A DNA stretch of 64,000 nucleotides from Limnohabitans lacus. GTDB lineage: Bacteria; Pseudomonadota; Gammaproteobacteria; Burkholderiales; Burkholderiaceae_C. This document shows, one piece after another, positions 9,096-18,320 of this stretch; within the stretch, counting starts at the first letter, position 1, and each line of letters opens with the position of its first letter. Where the stretch lies: the NCBI RefSeq assembly GCF_030053395.1, contig NZ_JASGBH010000007.1, positions 124,001 through 188,000 on the forward strand, in the 5' to 3' direction. Below the pieces are notes generated by a model. It made no database searches and was not told where the DNA came from. It worked only from the letters and a program-made list of their open reading frames with translations. The translations under genes were made by a program, and so were the position numbers.

Positions 9096-9881
9096 TTAAA
9101 AGAGGCCAGCGGGCTGTGTGGCTACGTCCCAGCTGCTGATGATCAGCTCCATGCGGTCGACGCCTTGGCCGCCGCCCACTGTGTATTTGATGGGCACCTC
9201 TTCGATGTGGAAGCCTGCAAAACACTCGCGGATCTGCGGGTGGTCGTTGATGCTCAAGATGGCCTTGCCTTTGATCTCGCGCATGAGCTTGGCCATGGCG
9301 ACGTACTCTTCCCAAGGGAAGGGCACGCCGTAGCCTTCGGTCTCCCAATACGGCGGGTCAAGGTAAAACAGACTGTGCGGGCGGTCGTACCGACGCATGC
9401 ACTCCTTCCAATCCAGCCGCTCAATGTAGCAGCTGGCCAGCCGCAAATGCGCGGCGCTAAGCGACTCCTCAATGCGCAGCAAATTGACAGCGGGCGCGGT
9501 GGTGGCCGTGCCCCAGCTTTGACCTTGCACACGGCCACCAAAGGCCTGGTGCTGCAGGTAATAGAACCGGGCGGCGCGCTGAATGTCGGTCAGGGTCTCG
9601 CTGGGCGTGATCTGGGTCCACTTGAAGATCTCGCGGCTGCTGAGCGCCCATTTAAACTGGCGCACAAACTCCTCCAAGTGGTTTTGCACCACGCGGTAGA
9701 GGTTGACCAAGTCGCCGTTGATGTCGTTGATGACTTCGACCTCGGCAGGCTGACGCAAAAAGTAAAGGGCTGCGCCGCCCGCAAACACCTCGACATAGCA
9801 AGTGTGATCGGGGAAGCGGTGCAGGATGGTGTCGGCAAGACGGCGTTTGCCGCCGAGCCAGGGGATGATGGGGTTGGCCAT
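9096..9881 (-). CDS. Phage DNA adenine methyltransferase (Dam/D12 class)
   Basis: It transfers a methyl group from SAM to N6 of adenine in DNA. The SAM-binding segment is at the N-terminus (PIIPWLGGKRRLADTIL and YVEVFAGGAALYFLR) and the catalytic LDPPYWETEGYG (DPPY, group alpha) lies near residue 175. At 261 aa it is the usual length for D12-class enzymes. It has no cognate nuclease nearby, so protection of phage DNA from host restriction, or an epigenetic role, is more likely than a restriction system. Target specificity cannot be read from the sequence. Confidence 0.9.
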   Translation of the reverse strand: MANPIIPWLGGKRRLADTILHRFPDHTCYVEVFAGGAALYFLRQPAEVEVINDINGDLVNLYRVVQNHLEEFVRQFKWALSSREIFKWTQITPSETLTDIQRAARFYYLQHQAFGGRVQGQSWGTATTAPAVNLLRIEESLSAAHLRLASCYIERLDWKECMRRYDRPHSLFYLDPPYWETEGYGVPFPWEEYVAMAKLMREIKGKAILSINDHPQIRECFAGFHIEEVPIKYTVGGGQGVDRMELIISSWDVATQPAGLF

Positions 9882-10046
9882 GGTGAGGGTGTCCAGGTAG
9901 GGTTGTTACACTAGCCCCGCCTCCCGGGAGGTGGCAGGGCCTTGGCTGGCTCACAGGCGTGTTCTGTAGTTGGCGGCTGGTCAGAGGTGCTCGTAACACC
10001 GCTGGCCGGTCGCCCTGTCCTGACGCAAGGTCAGGATGGAAGGCGA

Positions 10047-10583
10047 TCAGTCGGCGGGCGTCGACCTCACGGTGTACGCGTCTGCACGGCAGCTGGCGTA
10101 GGCGGCGTTGATGTCGTCGGCTTCACGGGTGAGCTGCTGAAGTAATCCAGCAAGCTCTGCTGAAAGTAGCCCACCGGCTTCGGGGGCGTTTGTTGCACCA
10201 GCGTTGGCGGTGGCGGCAGGGCCACCTTCGGGGCCACCACCACCGCGCCCGCATGGGGTGGCGTTGGGGTCGCGCAACCGGCCAGCAGGCCCAGCAGCAA
10301 GGCGCAGGCGATCAGACAGCCGTGCAATGGTTTGGGTGTGTGTCGCATCTTTCAGCTCCTGGTTGTTTTTGGCTTCGTTGAGCGCCTGTTCGGCGGCGCG
10401 GGTTTTGTTGACCTCTTCGGCCAGTTGGGCGGCTGCATCGGCATGCAGGCGCTCGATGGCAGCGGTGTAGTCGGCCTCGGCACGGTCGTAGCCGCGTTGC
10501 TCGATGTGGCGCCCGAGCATGTACAGGCCGCCCAGCAAAGCGGCCACGGCCAGTACGCGCCACAACCATGCGCCGCCGATCAC
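10047..10583 (-). CDS. Rz: Rz-like inner-membrane spanin (i-spanin)
   Basis: A 178-aa protein with one N-terminal membrane anchor (LWRVLAVAALLGGLYMLG) followed by a long charged alpha-helix rich in Ala, Glu and Lys (about residues 30-95) and a C-terminal tail with Cys. This is the architecture of an i-spanin that spans the periplasm and helps disrupt the outer membrane in the last step of lysis. The Rz1 gene is nested inside it in another frame. Its start overlaps the amidase stop by 4 nt, completing a lysis cassette. Confidence 0.85.
   Translation of the reverse strand: MIGGAWLWRVLAVAALLGGLYMLGRHIEQRGYDRAEADYTAAIERLHADAAAQLAEEVNKTRAAEQALNEAKNNQELKDATHTQTIARLSDRLRLAAGPAGRLRDPNATPCGRGGGGPEGGPAATANAGATNAPEAGGLLSAELAGLLQQLTREADDINAAYASCRADAYTVRSTPAD
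10067..10348 (-). CDS. Rz1: Rz1-like outer-membrane spanin lipoprotein, nested in Rz
   Basis: A 93-aa protein in a different frame, wholly inside the Rz gene. It has a signal peptide ending in a lipobox (LLLGLLAGC, cleavage before Cys at about residue 25) and a very proline-rich mature part (PPPPTLVQQTPPKP), which is what o-spanin lipoproteins look like. Known Rz/Rz1 pairs of lambda are nested in the same way; the nesting together with the lipobox makes this more than a chance overlapping ORF. Confidence 0.85.
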   Translation of the reverse strand: MRHTPKPLHGCLIACALLLGLLAGCATPTPPHAGAVVVAPKVALPPPPTLVQQTPPKPVGYFQQSLLDYFSSSPVKPTTSTPPTPAAVQTRTP

Positions 10584-11110
10584 GACGCCACCTCATAAGC
10601 ACACATGGCCCCGGCAATGGCCATGGCCACGCGCTCTTTGTCCGCAAGGAAGGCGCGCAGGTCGGCAGCGTTGCTGATGAACACCATCTCCACAATCAAG
10701 CCCCCTGCTTCGATGAAGCCCAGTCGCCCACGGGCGCTTTGCGCCTGGTCGATCCAGCCGAGCTGGCCGCGCAGTTTTTGGCCCGTCTCGGCCGCAATGG
10801 CGCGGGCGATGCGTTGGGCCACGAGCTTGAGGTGCGCGGGCGCGATGACCTCTACGCCCGATGCCTGCGCGTTGACTGCGGCGTTGCAGTGCAGCTCGAC
10901 CGCCAGGTCGGTGCCGTTGATGAGCGCGATGGCGGTTTGGAGTGGCAGGTTTTCTGCGATGTTGCCGTCCATCAAAACGGTGTGGCGCATTTCGAGCAGG
11001 CGCTTGGCCACCAGGTCGCGCATGTCGAGGGCGATGGCGGCTTCGGTGTGGCCGTGAGCGCAAGCGCCGGGGTCTGCGCTGCTGTGGCCAGCGCTGATGA
11101 GGTATTTCAT
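10580..11110 (-). CDS. N-acetylmuramoyl-L-alanine amidase endolysin (Amidase_3)
   Basis: It cleaves the amide bond between MurNAc and the stem peptide. Zinc-binding and catalytic positions of Amidase_3 are visible: SAGHSSADPG at the start (His), TEAAIALDM (Glu), AVELHCNAA (His at about residue 75) and GLIVEMVFISN with the catalytic Glu near residue 140. At 176 aa it is a single catalytic domain with no cell-wall-binding repeat. There is no signal peptide, so it needs a holin. It is followed directly by Rz/Rz1. Confidence 0.9.
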   Translation of the reverse strand: MKYLISAGHSSADPGACAHGHTEAAIALDMRDLVAKRLLEMRHTVLMDGNIAENLPLQTAIALINGTDLAVELHCNAAVNAQASGVEVIAPAHLKLVAQRIARAIAAETGQKLRGQLGWIDQAQSARGRLGFIEAGGLIVEMVFISNAADLRAFLADKERVAMAIAGAMCAYEVAS

Positions 11111-11143
11111 GGGTGCTCCTTTGGAAATGTTTGGGCGTAAAAA

Positions 11144-11161
11144 AACCCGCCGGGGCGGGTT
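11144..11161 (-). terminator. Rho-independent terminator between tail and lysis genes
   Basis: The stem AACCCGCC / GGCGGGTT with a 2-nt loop and a run of T on the minus strand. It lies between the tail-fibre assembly gene and the amidase, so it would reduce lysis-gene expression from the tail transcript unless antitermination is active. Confidence 0.7.
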
Positions 11162-11185
11162 GTGTCGATGGGCACAGCTGGCCGT

Positions 11186-11629
11186 CTACAAAGCAGCCGC
11201 CGCCGTGAACAGCGCATCGAGCGCGGCAGCATCTAGCCCCAGCGCTGGGGCCAGTTGCTGAACCCAAGCGCTGTCACGCTTGACGGCGCTGGAATACTCC
11301 CATTCGATCTGCGCGGCTTGGCGCTGCGCGGGGTCGGTGATGCTGACCAAGGCCGCGTCCACGTCACTGAGCTTGCCAATGCCCAGCAAGGCCAAGCGGG
11401 CTTGGCGCATGGTGACCTCAGCCGGGATGACTGCTGGCGGGGGTGGCGGGGGCGCATAGGCGGCCACCGCGCCGTGCTCACCCGCCAAGCAGGCGGCATG
11501 GATGTTGCGGCCATGCTCTTCGGGGTCGTTGGGGCTGGCGGTGAATGGAATCCAGCCGTAGTCGGGGTGGTTGATTTCGCAGTTGATAGCCGTTTGCTCT
11601 GCGTTGGCCCACTTCATGTTTTTGATCAT
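11186..11629 (-). CDS. Tail fibre assembly-like protein, 147 aa
   Basis: The N-terminal third (residues 1-50) resembles the short domain found on fibre-assembly proteins (DYGWIPFTASPNDPEEHG). A proline run (about residues 59-68) follows, then a helical C-terminal domain (EVTMRQARLALLGIGKL, IEWEYSSAVKRDSAWVQQL) shared by many phage tail-fibre assembly or chaperone proteins. It lies directly downstream of the fibre gene, the usual place for its chaperone. Confidence 0.7.
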   Translation of the reverse strand: MIKNMKWANAEQTAINCEINHPDYGWIPFTASPNDPEEHGRNIHAACLAGEHGAVAAYAPPPPPPAVIPAEVTMRQARLALLGIGKLSDVDAALVSITDPAQRQAAQIEWEYSSAVKRDSAWVQQLAPALGLDAAALDALFTAAAAL

Positions 11630-11641
11630 TTGAAATTCCTT

Positions 11642-12790
11642 TTATGCGACGCGAAGAAAAAGGGTTGTGCGATGCTGGTCAGGCCAGCCATTGTTCCCCA
11701 CCCCAAAAAGCCCGCCCATTTCTTTCCATGATCCAGCAATACCAGCGGTGCCACCAGAGTTGACCGCTGCCGCGTTTGCCCATTGCAACCCACCAGCAGG
11801 ATAAATACCCGAGGGCTGATAAGCGGCAGACGACACGAGTGTTAAAAACGCATAAGTCCCGACGCCACCTCGCGCCGCACCCGCCGTAGCTGCAAGCACG
11901 TTCGCAGTTGTGGGTGTTGGAACAGTGACAGCACCAGTCGCACCATTGACACTGGTTACACCACCATTGCCCGCCGAATTCGCATAGTTGACCGACTGGC
12001 TGCCCATGTCGGTGATGCCATACCCCGCCACCGTTTTGGGTTTACCCGAAACACCCGACCATGGCACCGCGTCAGCCGCCCCCGCAAAGCCAACATAAAC
12101 GGGCGCATGATAGGTGTCGCCGCTGTAGCCGCGCAGTGACCAATAACCCGACTTGTCCACACCCCACGCAGTTTGCAGGTTGTATGCGTCGTCCAAGTCG
12201 CTGCGATAGAGCTTGGTGACGCCGGGTCGGGCGGCGCTGGTTTTGGTGATGCGGTTGCCCAACGCCGTGGCAGTGCTGGCCGCAAAGTTGGGGTCATTGC
12301 CCAGCGCGGCGGCCAACTCGTTGAGCGTGTCCAGCGCAGCAGGCGAGCTGTTGACCACGTTGGCCACTGCCGCGGCCACAAAGGCGGTGTTGGCCAACTG
12401 CGTGGTAGCCGTGCCCGCTGTGGCCGTGGGCGCAGTGGGCGTTCCGGTGAGCGCAGGCGATGCCAGTGGGGCCTTGGCAACGAGCGCCGCTTGCAAAGCG
12501 CCGCCCTCCTGCGCTGCGCTGGCCGTGGCCGCGTTGCCCCCCACGCTGACGCCGGGCAGGCTGACCACCTCTTCGTCAGCGGTGTTGGCATCGTTGCGGC
12601 GGTACAGACGCAAAGACCGGCCACCGCTTATGGCCGCTGTGACGCCGCTCATGATGCCCGCCACTTTGTTGACTGTGGCGGCATACCCCGCCCAGGTGGC
12701 TGCGCGCACGATGTGCGCGCGCAGCGTGTCGAGCACATTGGGCTCGGTGTCGGTCAGCACGGGCCGACTCAGATCGTTGAGATCGCTCAT
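11642..12790 (-). CDS. Tail fibre protein, 382 aa
   Basis: A low-complexity, Ala/Thr/Gly/Ser-rich protein with the repeat-like segments ALTGTPTAPTATAGTATTQ and SPAALDTLNELAAALGNDPNF that are characteristic of phage tail-fibre shafts. The C-terminal 120 residues are Gly/Ala/Asn-rich and end TTLFLRVA. It probably binds the host surface. It does not carry the DGR variable sequence: no match to the template repeat is visible in it. Confidence 0.85.
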   Translation of the reverse strand: MSDLNDLSRPVLTDTEPNVLDTLRAHIVRAATWAGYAATVNKVAGIMSGVTAAISGGRSLRLYRRNDANTADEEVVSLPGVSVGGNAATASAAQEGGALQAALVAKAPLASPALTGTPTAPTATAGTATTQLANTAFVAAAVANVVNSSPAALDTLNELAAALGNDPNFAASTATALGNRITKTSAARPGVTKLYRSDLDDAYNLQTAWGVDKSGYWSLRGYSGDTYHAPVYVGFAGAADAVPWSGVSGKPKTVAGYGITDMGSQSVNYANSAGNGGVTSVNGATGAVTVPTPTTANVLAATAGAARGGVGTYAFLTLVSSAAYQPSGIYPAGGLQWANAAAVNSGGTAGIAGSWKEMGGLFGVGNNGWPDQHRTTLFLRVA

Positions 12791-12845
12791 TCATTGCCTC
12801 CAAAAAAACAGGAACAAAACCCGGAATAAAAACCGGAATAAAAAA

Positions 12846-15800
12846 TCACACGCCGGTCATGAACAGGCTCACCGTGCCGCCCGTGCGGTTGTTGCTGGCG
12901 TCGTGCGCGAACACATACACCTTGGCGGGCAAGGTGCTGTCATCGATCACGTAATAAGGGGGGCGCGCCATGCTGTTAGCCCCCACGGGCGTGACCTGCA
13001 CTGCACGCACATCCAAAAACGGCTTGGTGCAGGTGTAGGCCGTGCCTGCCAGATCGGCAGGGTTGAGCACCAAGGTGGCCGACTCGGTGATCTCGGTCAC
13101 CTCGACCTTCACATACAGGTCATCGAGCACCACAAAGCCTTTGCCGTCGCTCACCACCGAGTACTCGACCTCGACGTGCTGGAAGTCGCTAAAACTCGCC
13201 GACTCGCCCACCAGCCAGGGCTGCCAGCTGGCGGTGCTGGCCCCCACCGATGCGCGGATGCGGATGGTGGGCGTGTAGCCCGCCACACTGCTGCTGAGCA
13301 CGGTGGGGGTGACGCGCACCACGCTGGTGGCAATGATCTTGCCGCAGTCTTTGCGCTCGACATGCTTGCCACTGGCCGGCACAGGCTGCACCAAAACGGG
13401 GTAGCCCGCACTGACCTTTTGCTGGGCAGTGGTCCAGCCGTTGTTGCTGAGCCGCTGGCCCCAGGTGCGGCCATCGTAGGCGGGCAAAATGATTTGCCCC
13501 GCAGCCCCTCCCACAATGGTGCCATTGGTCAGCTCAGTGCTTTGCCAGTCTTCGTAATACTCGGTGCTGAGCACAAAGTTGTCGGGCATTTTGATGTTCA
13601 GGTCAATCTGCCGGGCTGCACCCACGTTGCCCGCAACGTCTTCGGCCACCAAGTAGGCCACCTTGGCCCCGCTGCTGCGGTACTGCAAGATGTCAGAGCG
13701 CGAGTCTGCGCCTGCAGAGCCGTAGAGCATGGCCGCAGCCAGTGCGGTGCCTGCCTCGCCGTAGTAAATGGCGTATTTGCGAATGGGCTGGCTGGTCTTG
13801 GCGTCTTGCCAGCGCAGGGTAACCAGGTTGACTTGCGTCTCTACCGCCGTCATAACCGGCTGCGCGGGGGCTTGCACCTGCAAGGTGGCTTGCGACACAG
13901 CGCCGATGTTGCCCGCCATGTCCACATAACGGGCATACAGCGTGTAGGTGCCCGCAGCCATCCAGCCGAAAGTGGTGGTGGTGGACTTGCGCCCATCGAT
14001 GATGCTGGTGAACGCGCTGGCCCACGACAGCTCTACCCGGTCAAGCGCTTGCTGACTGGCCGCCACAGCGGGCGCTTGCCAAGACGCCTCGATGCTGCTG
14101 GTGCCAAAGCCCAGTTGCAATGCGGCAGGGGCCGATGGCGCCGACACCGAAAACGCGATGCTGGCAGCCGCGCCGCTGTTGCCTGCCAGATCGGTGTAGC
14201 GGGCGTACAGCGTGCGCGTGCCAGCCGAAAGCCAGCCCAAGTCAACGCTGGTAGCCGAGCGCGTTTCGATGATGTTAGAAAAATCAGCCCAATACGACAA
14301 CTGCACCCCGCCCAGCGGCTGCTGGTCTGCCGCCACGGCGGGTGCACCCCAGCTGGCCACTGGGCCTTGGGTACCAATGGCCACCCCCAAGCCCACCGGG
14401 GCCGATGGGCTGCGCACCACCAGCGAAGCCGACGCCGTGGGCCCCACATTGCCCGCTACATCGATGGCGCGCACAAACAACTCTTTGAGGCCCGGCGTGA
14501 CCCAAGGCAGCTGCACACTGGTGGCTTTGGTGCTTTGGATGAGGGTGGCAAAGTTGACAGACCAAGACAGCTCAACCCGATCCACCGGCTGCGCCGTGGC
14601 GGCCAGCGCGGGCATGGTCCACTTGGCCGCCAGGCCGGTGGTGTTGCTGGACAATGCCAAACCAACCACCGCCGCCGGGGCGGTGATGGTGATGGTAGCG
14701 CTGGCGGGGGTGGTACTGGTGTTGCCATACTGGTCAACATGTGCAGCCCACACCTTGAGCGGCCCCGCCAACTGCCAGCCCAGCAAATGACTGGTGGCCG
14801 ACTTGTTGGCAACCTCGGCCCCTGCTGCCCAGCTCGCACCTAAGCGCACGATGGTGCTGGCGTAATCCACATCGGGGCAGGCCGCCCAGCTAACGCGCAC
14901 GCCATTGCCTTCGATTTGAAGCCCCAGGCCCGTGACATTGGATGGTGGCAACTTGAGCATGCTGCCGGTGATGGTGTAGCTGTAGGCCTGCACTTCGGTC
15001 AGCGTTTGAGTGCCGCCGCCATAGGCGTTGAAGCTGCAAAACTTGAAGTACAGTGGCTGGCCGATCATGGCCACGTCGAGCGGGTCGCCTTTGCAAATGG
15101 CATCGTCTACCCGTACAAACTGCTGGCCACTGCCATGAGCCACCATAGGTGTGGTGTAAGCCCCTCGCACCAAGCCGCCCAGCGTGTAGGCATTGGGCGC
15201 GGTGAGTGTGGCCGTGGTGTGCGCCACAAACTCGCCACCGGCTGGCGTGCCCACCCAGCACAGGGTGTTGAGCAGCTGCGCGTCTTGCGCGGTGCCAGAC
15301 AGCATTTGCCCGCCACGCCCTGCCAGCGCCACAGGCATGCTGTTGCCGTTGCTGGCCAAAGCGGCTGTGGTGGTGCCGTAACGTGCGCCACCGCGCACGG
15401 TGCCCACTTGCTTGTAAGTTACGCCGTCTATCGACGCCCACACATTGCACCCCCCCCACAAGTCGCCAGCAGTGCCCGCTTGGCCGCTCACGGCGCACCA
15501 AACTTCAAGACCAGTGGCGGTGGCCAACTCAATAGGTGGCTCAAAAAACACCGGGGTAGCCACGTTGCCCGGGGCTGCGTTGTAGTCCGCCGAAAAGCCC
15601 GCACCGGCCTGAGTGGGGTAAAGCGTGGCGCTGGCCACGCCAAAGGGATAGTCTTCAGCCCGCAGGCTGAGCAAGCCTTCGGAGTCTTCTTCCACGCTGA
15701 TGATGCGCACGGGTGTGCGGTTTAGCCCCAGGCCTTCATCGGTCAGTGTGACCAGGTCCATGGGCTCCAGCAGCACATACCGCCAGCCCAGGCGAAACTC

Positions 15801-16943
15801 GTATTCGTTGCGCACATACAGCGAGCGCTGCAGCTGCAGTTGCGCGGCGCGGCGGGCCACAGCGGCTTCGCAGATGCCGTGCATTTTGATCGGGTCACGC
15901 GGGCGCAGGCCAAACTTTTCGATATTGGCTTGGTCTTTGGCCTCGACGATCTCGACGTTGTAGGCGTTGGCGCGGTTGAGGTATTCGACCTGCACCTGGT
16001 TGAACGCGTCTGCAGGTGTGCGGCGCAAGCACTTGACCGGGTCCTCACCCACCGAGCCAATGATGAAGTCGTCATCGGTCAGGTCATAGATGGGCGTGAG
16101 GTTGGGGGTGTAGGTGGCCCCGTTGCCGGTGATGGTTTCGTCACCGTAAGGGATGATCTTGAGCTTGCCCTCAGACCAGACGCAGGCCGAGTTGGTCATG
16201 TCGGTGATGGTCTTGAGGTGCTCACGTGCCTCAAGCTGCTGGGTAAAGGCTGGCGAGATGAACAGGCCCATGGCCCGGCAGTAATCCGAATACGTGGCCA
16301 AGCTGGCCAGACTGCCTGCAGGAAAGGCTGCACCATATTGGGTGTTGGTCAGCAAGTCTTGCACGATTGCGGATGGCTCTGCATCGACCACGCTGCCGCC
16401 AAACTGCAGCTTGGCGTCCACCTCGAAGGTGTGGTTTTCGACCTCTGCGTTGTTGGTCAGGGAAAAGTTGGCACTGTAGAGCAAGGCCGTGCTGGTGTAG
16501 CCCAAGGCCTGAGCCGGGTGGTTGGCAGTCAAGTGCGACCAGGTGGGCTGGCCGGGCATGCCGCTGGCAAAAGACAGGGCCAGTTGCTCGATGGCAGACT
16601 GGGCGGGCTGCGAACCAGACGCTGCAACGGCCTCAAACCTGTTTTTAGCTTGCCAGATGGATGTGATGCCCACCACCGGGCCCTCGCACAATGCCAGCAT
16701 GACCGCCGCCTCATACGTGTAGGTGGTGCTTTGCTGTGACACACCACCGCCCCCACCTTTGCCGCCACTGTTTGTGGTGGTTGTGGTGGCAATGGCCACA
16801 AAGTCGCCGTACCAAATGAGGTTGCCAGAAATTCGGGTGCGACCGTACACGATGGGCAAGGCCAGGCCGTAGCTGCTTTGCTGCACGCGCAGTGCGCCCA
16901 GCCTTGGTTCGCTGGTGCTGATGGTGCCGCCGCCTCCGCTCAT
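12846..16943 (-). CDS. Tail tip/host-specificity protein (J-like), 1365 aa
   Basis: The tail-tip protein that contacts the host and guides DNA delivery. The N-terminal 100 residues (RLGALRVQQSSYGLALPIVYG, later YEAAVMLALCEGPV) are typical of the siphophage J/GTA gp15 baseplate hub. The central part is beta-rich. About residues 690-1080 hold at least four tandem fibronectin-III-like repeats of about 90 residues, each with a YTDLAGNSGA-type ending. The last 250 residues have jelly-roll character. It ends 52 nt before the fibre gene and overlaps the NlpC/P60 gene by 4 nt at its start. Confidence 0.9.
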   Translation of the reverse strand: MSGGGGTISTSEPRLGALRVQQSSYGLALPIVYGRTRISGNLIWYGDFVAIATTTTTNSGGKGGGGGVSQQSTTYTYEAAVMLALCEGPVVGITSIWQAKNRFEAVAASGSQPAQSAIEQLALSFASGMPGQPTWSHLTANHPAQALGYTSTALLYSANFSLTNNAEVENHTFEVDAKLQFGGSVVDAEPSAIVQDLLTNTQYGAAFPAGSLASLATYSDYCRAMGLFISPAFTQQLEAREHLKTITDMTNSACVWSEGKLKIIPYGDETITGNGATYTPNLTPIYDLTDDDFIIGSVGEDPVKCLRRTPADAFNQVQVEYLNRANAYNVEIVEAKDQANIEKFGLRPRDPIKMHGICEAAVARRAAQLQLQRSLYVRNEYEFRLGWRYVLLEPMDLVTLTDEGLGLNRTPVRIISVEEDSEGLLSLRAEDYPFGVASATLYPTQAGAGFSADYNAAPGNVATPVFFEPPIELATATGLEVWCAVSGQAGTAGDLWGGCNVWASIDGVTYKQVGTVRGGARYGTTTAALASNGNSMPVALAGRGGQMLSGTAQDAQLLNTLCWVGTPAGGEFVAHTTATLTAPNAYTLGGLVRGAYTTPMVAHGSGQQFVRVDDAICKGDPLDVAMIGQPLYFKFCSFNAYGGGTQTLTEVQAYSYTITGSMLKLPPSNVTGLGLQIEGNGVRVSWAACPDVDYASTIVRLGASWAAGAEVANKSATSHLLGWQLAGPLKVWAAHVDQYGNTSTTPASATITITAPAAVVGLALSSNTTGLAAKWTMPALAATAQPVDRVELSWSVNFATLIQSTKATSVQLPWVTPGLKELFVRAIDVAGNVGPTASASLVVRSPSAPVGLGVAIGTQGPVASWGAPAVAADQQPLGGVQLSYWADFSNIIETRSATSVDLGWLSAGTRTLYARYTDLAGNSGAAASIAFSVSAPSAPAALQLGFGTSSIEASWQAPAVAASQQALDRVELSWASAFTSIIDGRKSTTTTFGWMAAGTYTLYARYVDMAGNIGAVSQATLQVQAPAQPVMTAVETQVNLVTLRWQDAKTSQPIRKYAIYYGEAGTALAAAMLYGSAGADSRSDILQYRSSGAKVAYLVAEDVAGNVGAARQIDLNIKMPDNFVLSTEYYEDWQSTELTNGTIVGGAAGQIILPAYDGRTWGQRLSNNGWTTAQQKVSAGYPVLVQPVPASGKHVERKDCGKIIATSVVRVTPTVLSSSVAGYTPTIRIRASVGASTASWQPWLVGESASFSDFQHVEVEYSVVSDGKGFVVLDDLYVKVEVTEITESATLVLNPADLAGTAYTCTKPFLDVRAVQVTPVGANSMARPPYYVIDDSTLPAKVYVFAHDASNNRTGGTVSLFMTGV

Positions 16944-17428
16944 GGGGTGTCTCCTGTGGGTGCAATGGGTTGAAGGGGTGCTGCGCCAATGCGCATGACT
17001 TTGTAGGGCTTGCTGGCCAAGCGGCCAACGTCAAAACGGGTAATGACCACGGCCCGCTGGTCGCGGAAAGCGTGGATGATGAAAGGCCACTCGGTCACGA
17101 TGGCCCCATGACTGAAGCACCGGCCCACCCGATAAACGATGACGTCGCCGGGCTGGGGGTCGCCCTCGGTCACGTCGGTGGCGTATTGCTGCAGCCAGCC
17201 CAAAAACCGCTCTTGGTCGTGGTGCAGCATGTGGTCTATGGGGTAAGGGCGCGGGTCAATGTGGGGGATGAGGCCCACCGACCCAAACACGCACACCAGG
17301 AGCATGGCGCAGTCAACACCCGCACCTTTGATGCTGCCTTCGTGGTGCCATGGTGTGCGCAACCAGGTGCAGGCTTCGGCCACGACTTGGCGCTGCAGAT
17401 CTGTGGCGATGGTGGGCTTGTTGGTCAT
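16940..17428 (-). CDS. Tail NlpC/P60 peptidoglycan peptidase
   Basis: A cysteine peptidase carried on the tail tip that opens peptidoglycan during DNA entry. The catalytic Cys lies in GAGVDCAMLLVCVF (about residue 40) and the His in CFSHGAIVTEWPFIIHAF (about residues 108-115). I start at the ATG at 17428, which overlaps the upstream gene stop by 4 nt; the longer ORF lies inside that gene. The 162-aa length fits GTA gp14-like proteins. Confidence 0.88.
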   Translation of the reverse strand: MTNKPTIATDLQRQVVAEACTWLRTPWHHEGSIKGAGVDCAMLLVCVFGSVGLIPHIDPRPYPIDHMLHHDQERFLGWLQQYATDVTEGDPQPGDVIVYRVGRCFSHGAIVTEWPFIIHAFRDQRAVVITRFDVGRLASKPYKVMRIGAAPLQPIAPTGDTP

Positions 17429-18291
17429 GTGGTGGTCTCTGGCACGGGCACAAATGGAAAGCCTCGAAAACGTGGCGTGTTGTTGAACTTGGCGCTGCAA
17501 GTGGCCTGCGTTTTGTCGCAGCCGGGGTAGACGCTGAAGGCATCGCCCACAGCCGGGGCGTTGGGCAGCGGCAAGGCAAACCAAAACTGGCCTGCGCTGT
17601 GCGCCTTGACGGTGCGCTGCACACCGGCATTGGCACCACTGGTGAAGGTGAGCACCCCTTGGTCAAACCAGCCAGCCGCTTGAGCCAAGCCGCTTTGCAG
17701 CCACTGGCCCGTGCCGTTGGTGCCGGTCACGGTGCCGGTGACGGTGCGTGCTGCCTTGTTGACGGCGCAACCACTGTCATACAACGTGTGCATGCACGAT
17801 GCCTGATAGATGTTGCGGGGCAGCTTGGTGTTGAGCAGCTCCAACGCGCTCTTGACATCTACAGGCATGGCCGAACGGGTGCCCGACACATCGGACACGC
17901 GACCATAAAACATGACCACCGCGCCCACAGGTGGCAGCGCCCAAGACGACAAAAACGCCTTCTGCAGCATGACCATTGCACCGTCCAGAGCACCCTGTAG
18001 CGATGCGGGGATAAAAGGCTCACCATCCAGCAAATGCCCGCTCATGCCGGGTTTGGGGCTGACGGTCATGTCGAGTTGATCGACCTCCAGCCCCACCACG
18101 GTGCGCACGGTGCCGCGCCGAATGAGCGGGCCACGGGCGCTGTAGGTGGTGCCTGCGTGGGTGATGTCAATGTCGGCGCTGGTGTAACGCAGCACGGTGC
18201 CTGTGACCAGGGTGATGGTGTACAAGTCGGCCATGATGAATTGGCTGCTGCCGTTGAGCAGTGCGATCAGTTCGGGCGTGTGGGTTTTCAT
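17425..18291 (-). CDS. DUF2163/BR0599-family tail protein
   Basis: A 288-aa baseplate protein of the GTA gp13 type. The N-terminal DUF2163 part includes YTITLVTGTVLRYTSADIDIT, and the C-terminal domain has the Cys-containing signature ASCMHTLYDSGCAV and the ending PGCDKTQATCSAKFNN, which probably hold a metal or disulfides. It lies between DUF2460 and NlpC/P60 genes, the same order as in gene transfer agents. Confidence 0.85.
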   Translation of the reverse strand: MKTHTPELIALLNGSSQFIMADLYTITLVTGTVLRYTSADIDITHAGTTYSARGPLIRRGTVRTVVGLEVDQLDMTVSPKPGMSGHLLDGEPFIPASLQGALDGAMVMLQKAFLSSWALPPVGAVVMFYGRVSDVSGTRSAMPVDVKSALELLNTKLPRNIYQASCMHTLYDSGCAVNKAARTVTGTVTGTNGTGQWLQSGLAQAAGWFDQGVLTFTSGANAGVQRTVKAHSAGQFWFALPLPNAPAVGDAFSVYPGCDKTQATCSAKFNNTPRFRGFPFVPVPETTT

Positions 18292-18320
18292 GGGGTCGTG
18301 GTCAGGGTTGACGCCCGGGC

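Noticed and set aside
9096..9881. Phage Dam as part of a restriction-modification system
   Set aside because: No endonuclease gene is next to it; the other methyltransferase-like gene (51243) is at the far end of the prophage.
11642..12790. Tail fibre or tip protein as a DGR target
   Set aside because: No segment resembling the template repeat or the conserved SYEGSAVAVR ending is present in the fibre, tip or spike genes.
12213..14843. 876-aa plus-strand frame opposite the tail tip and fibre genes
   Set aside because: It is antisense to two clear structural genes and has no domain-like content; long shadow frames are common in GC-rich DNA.
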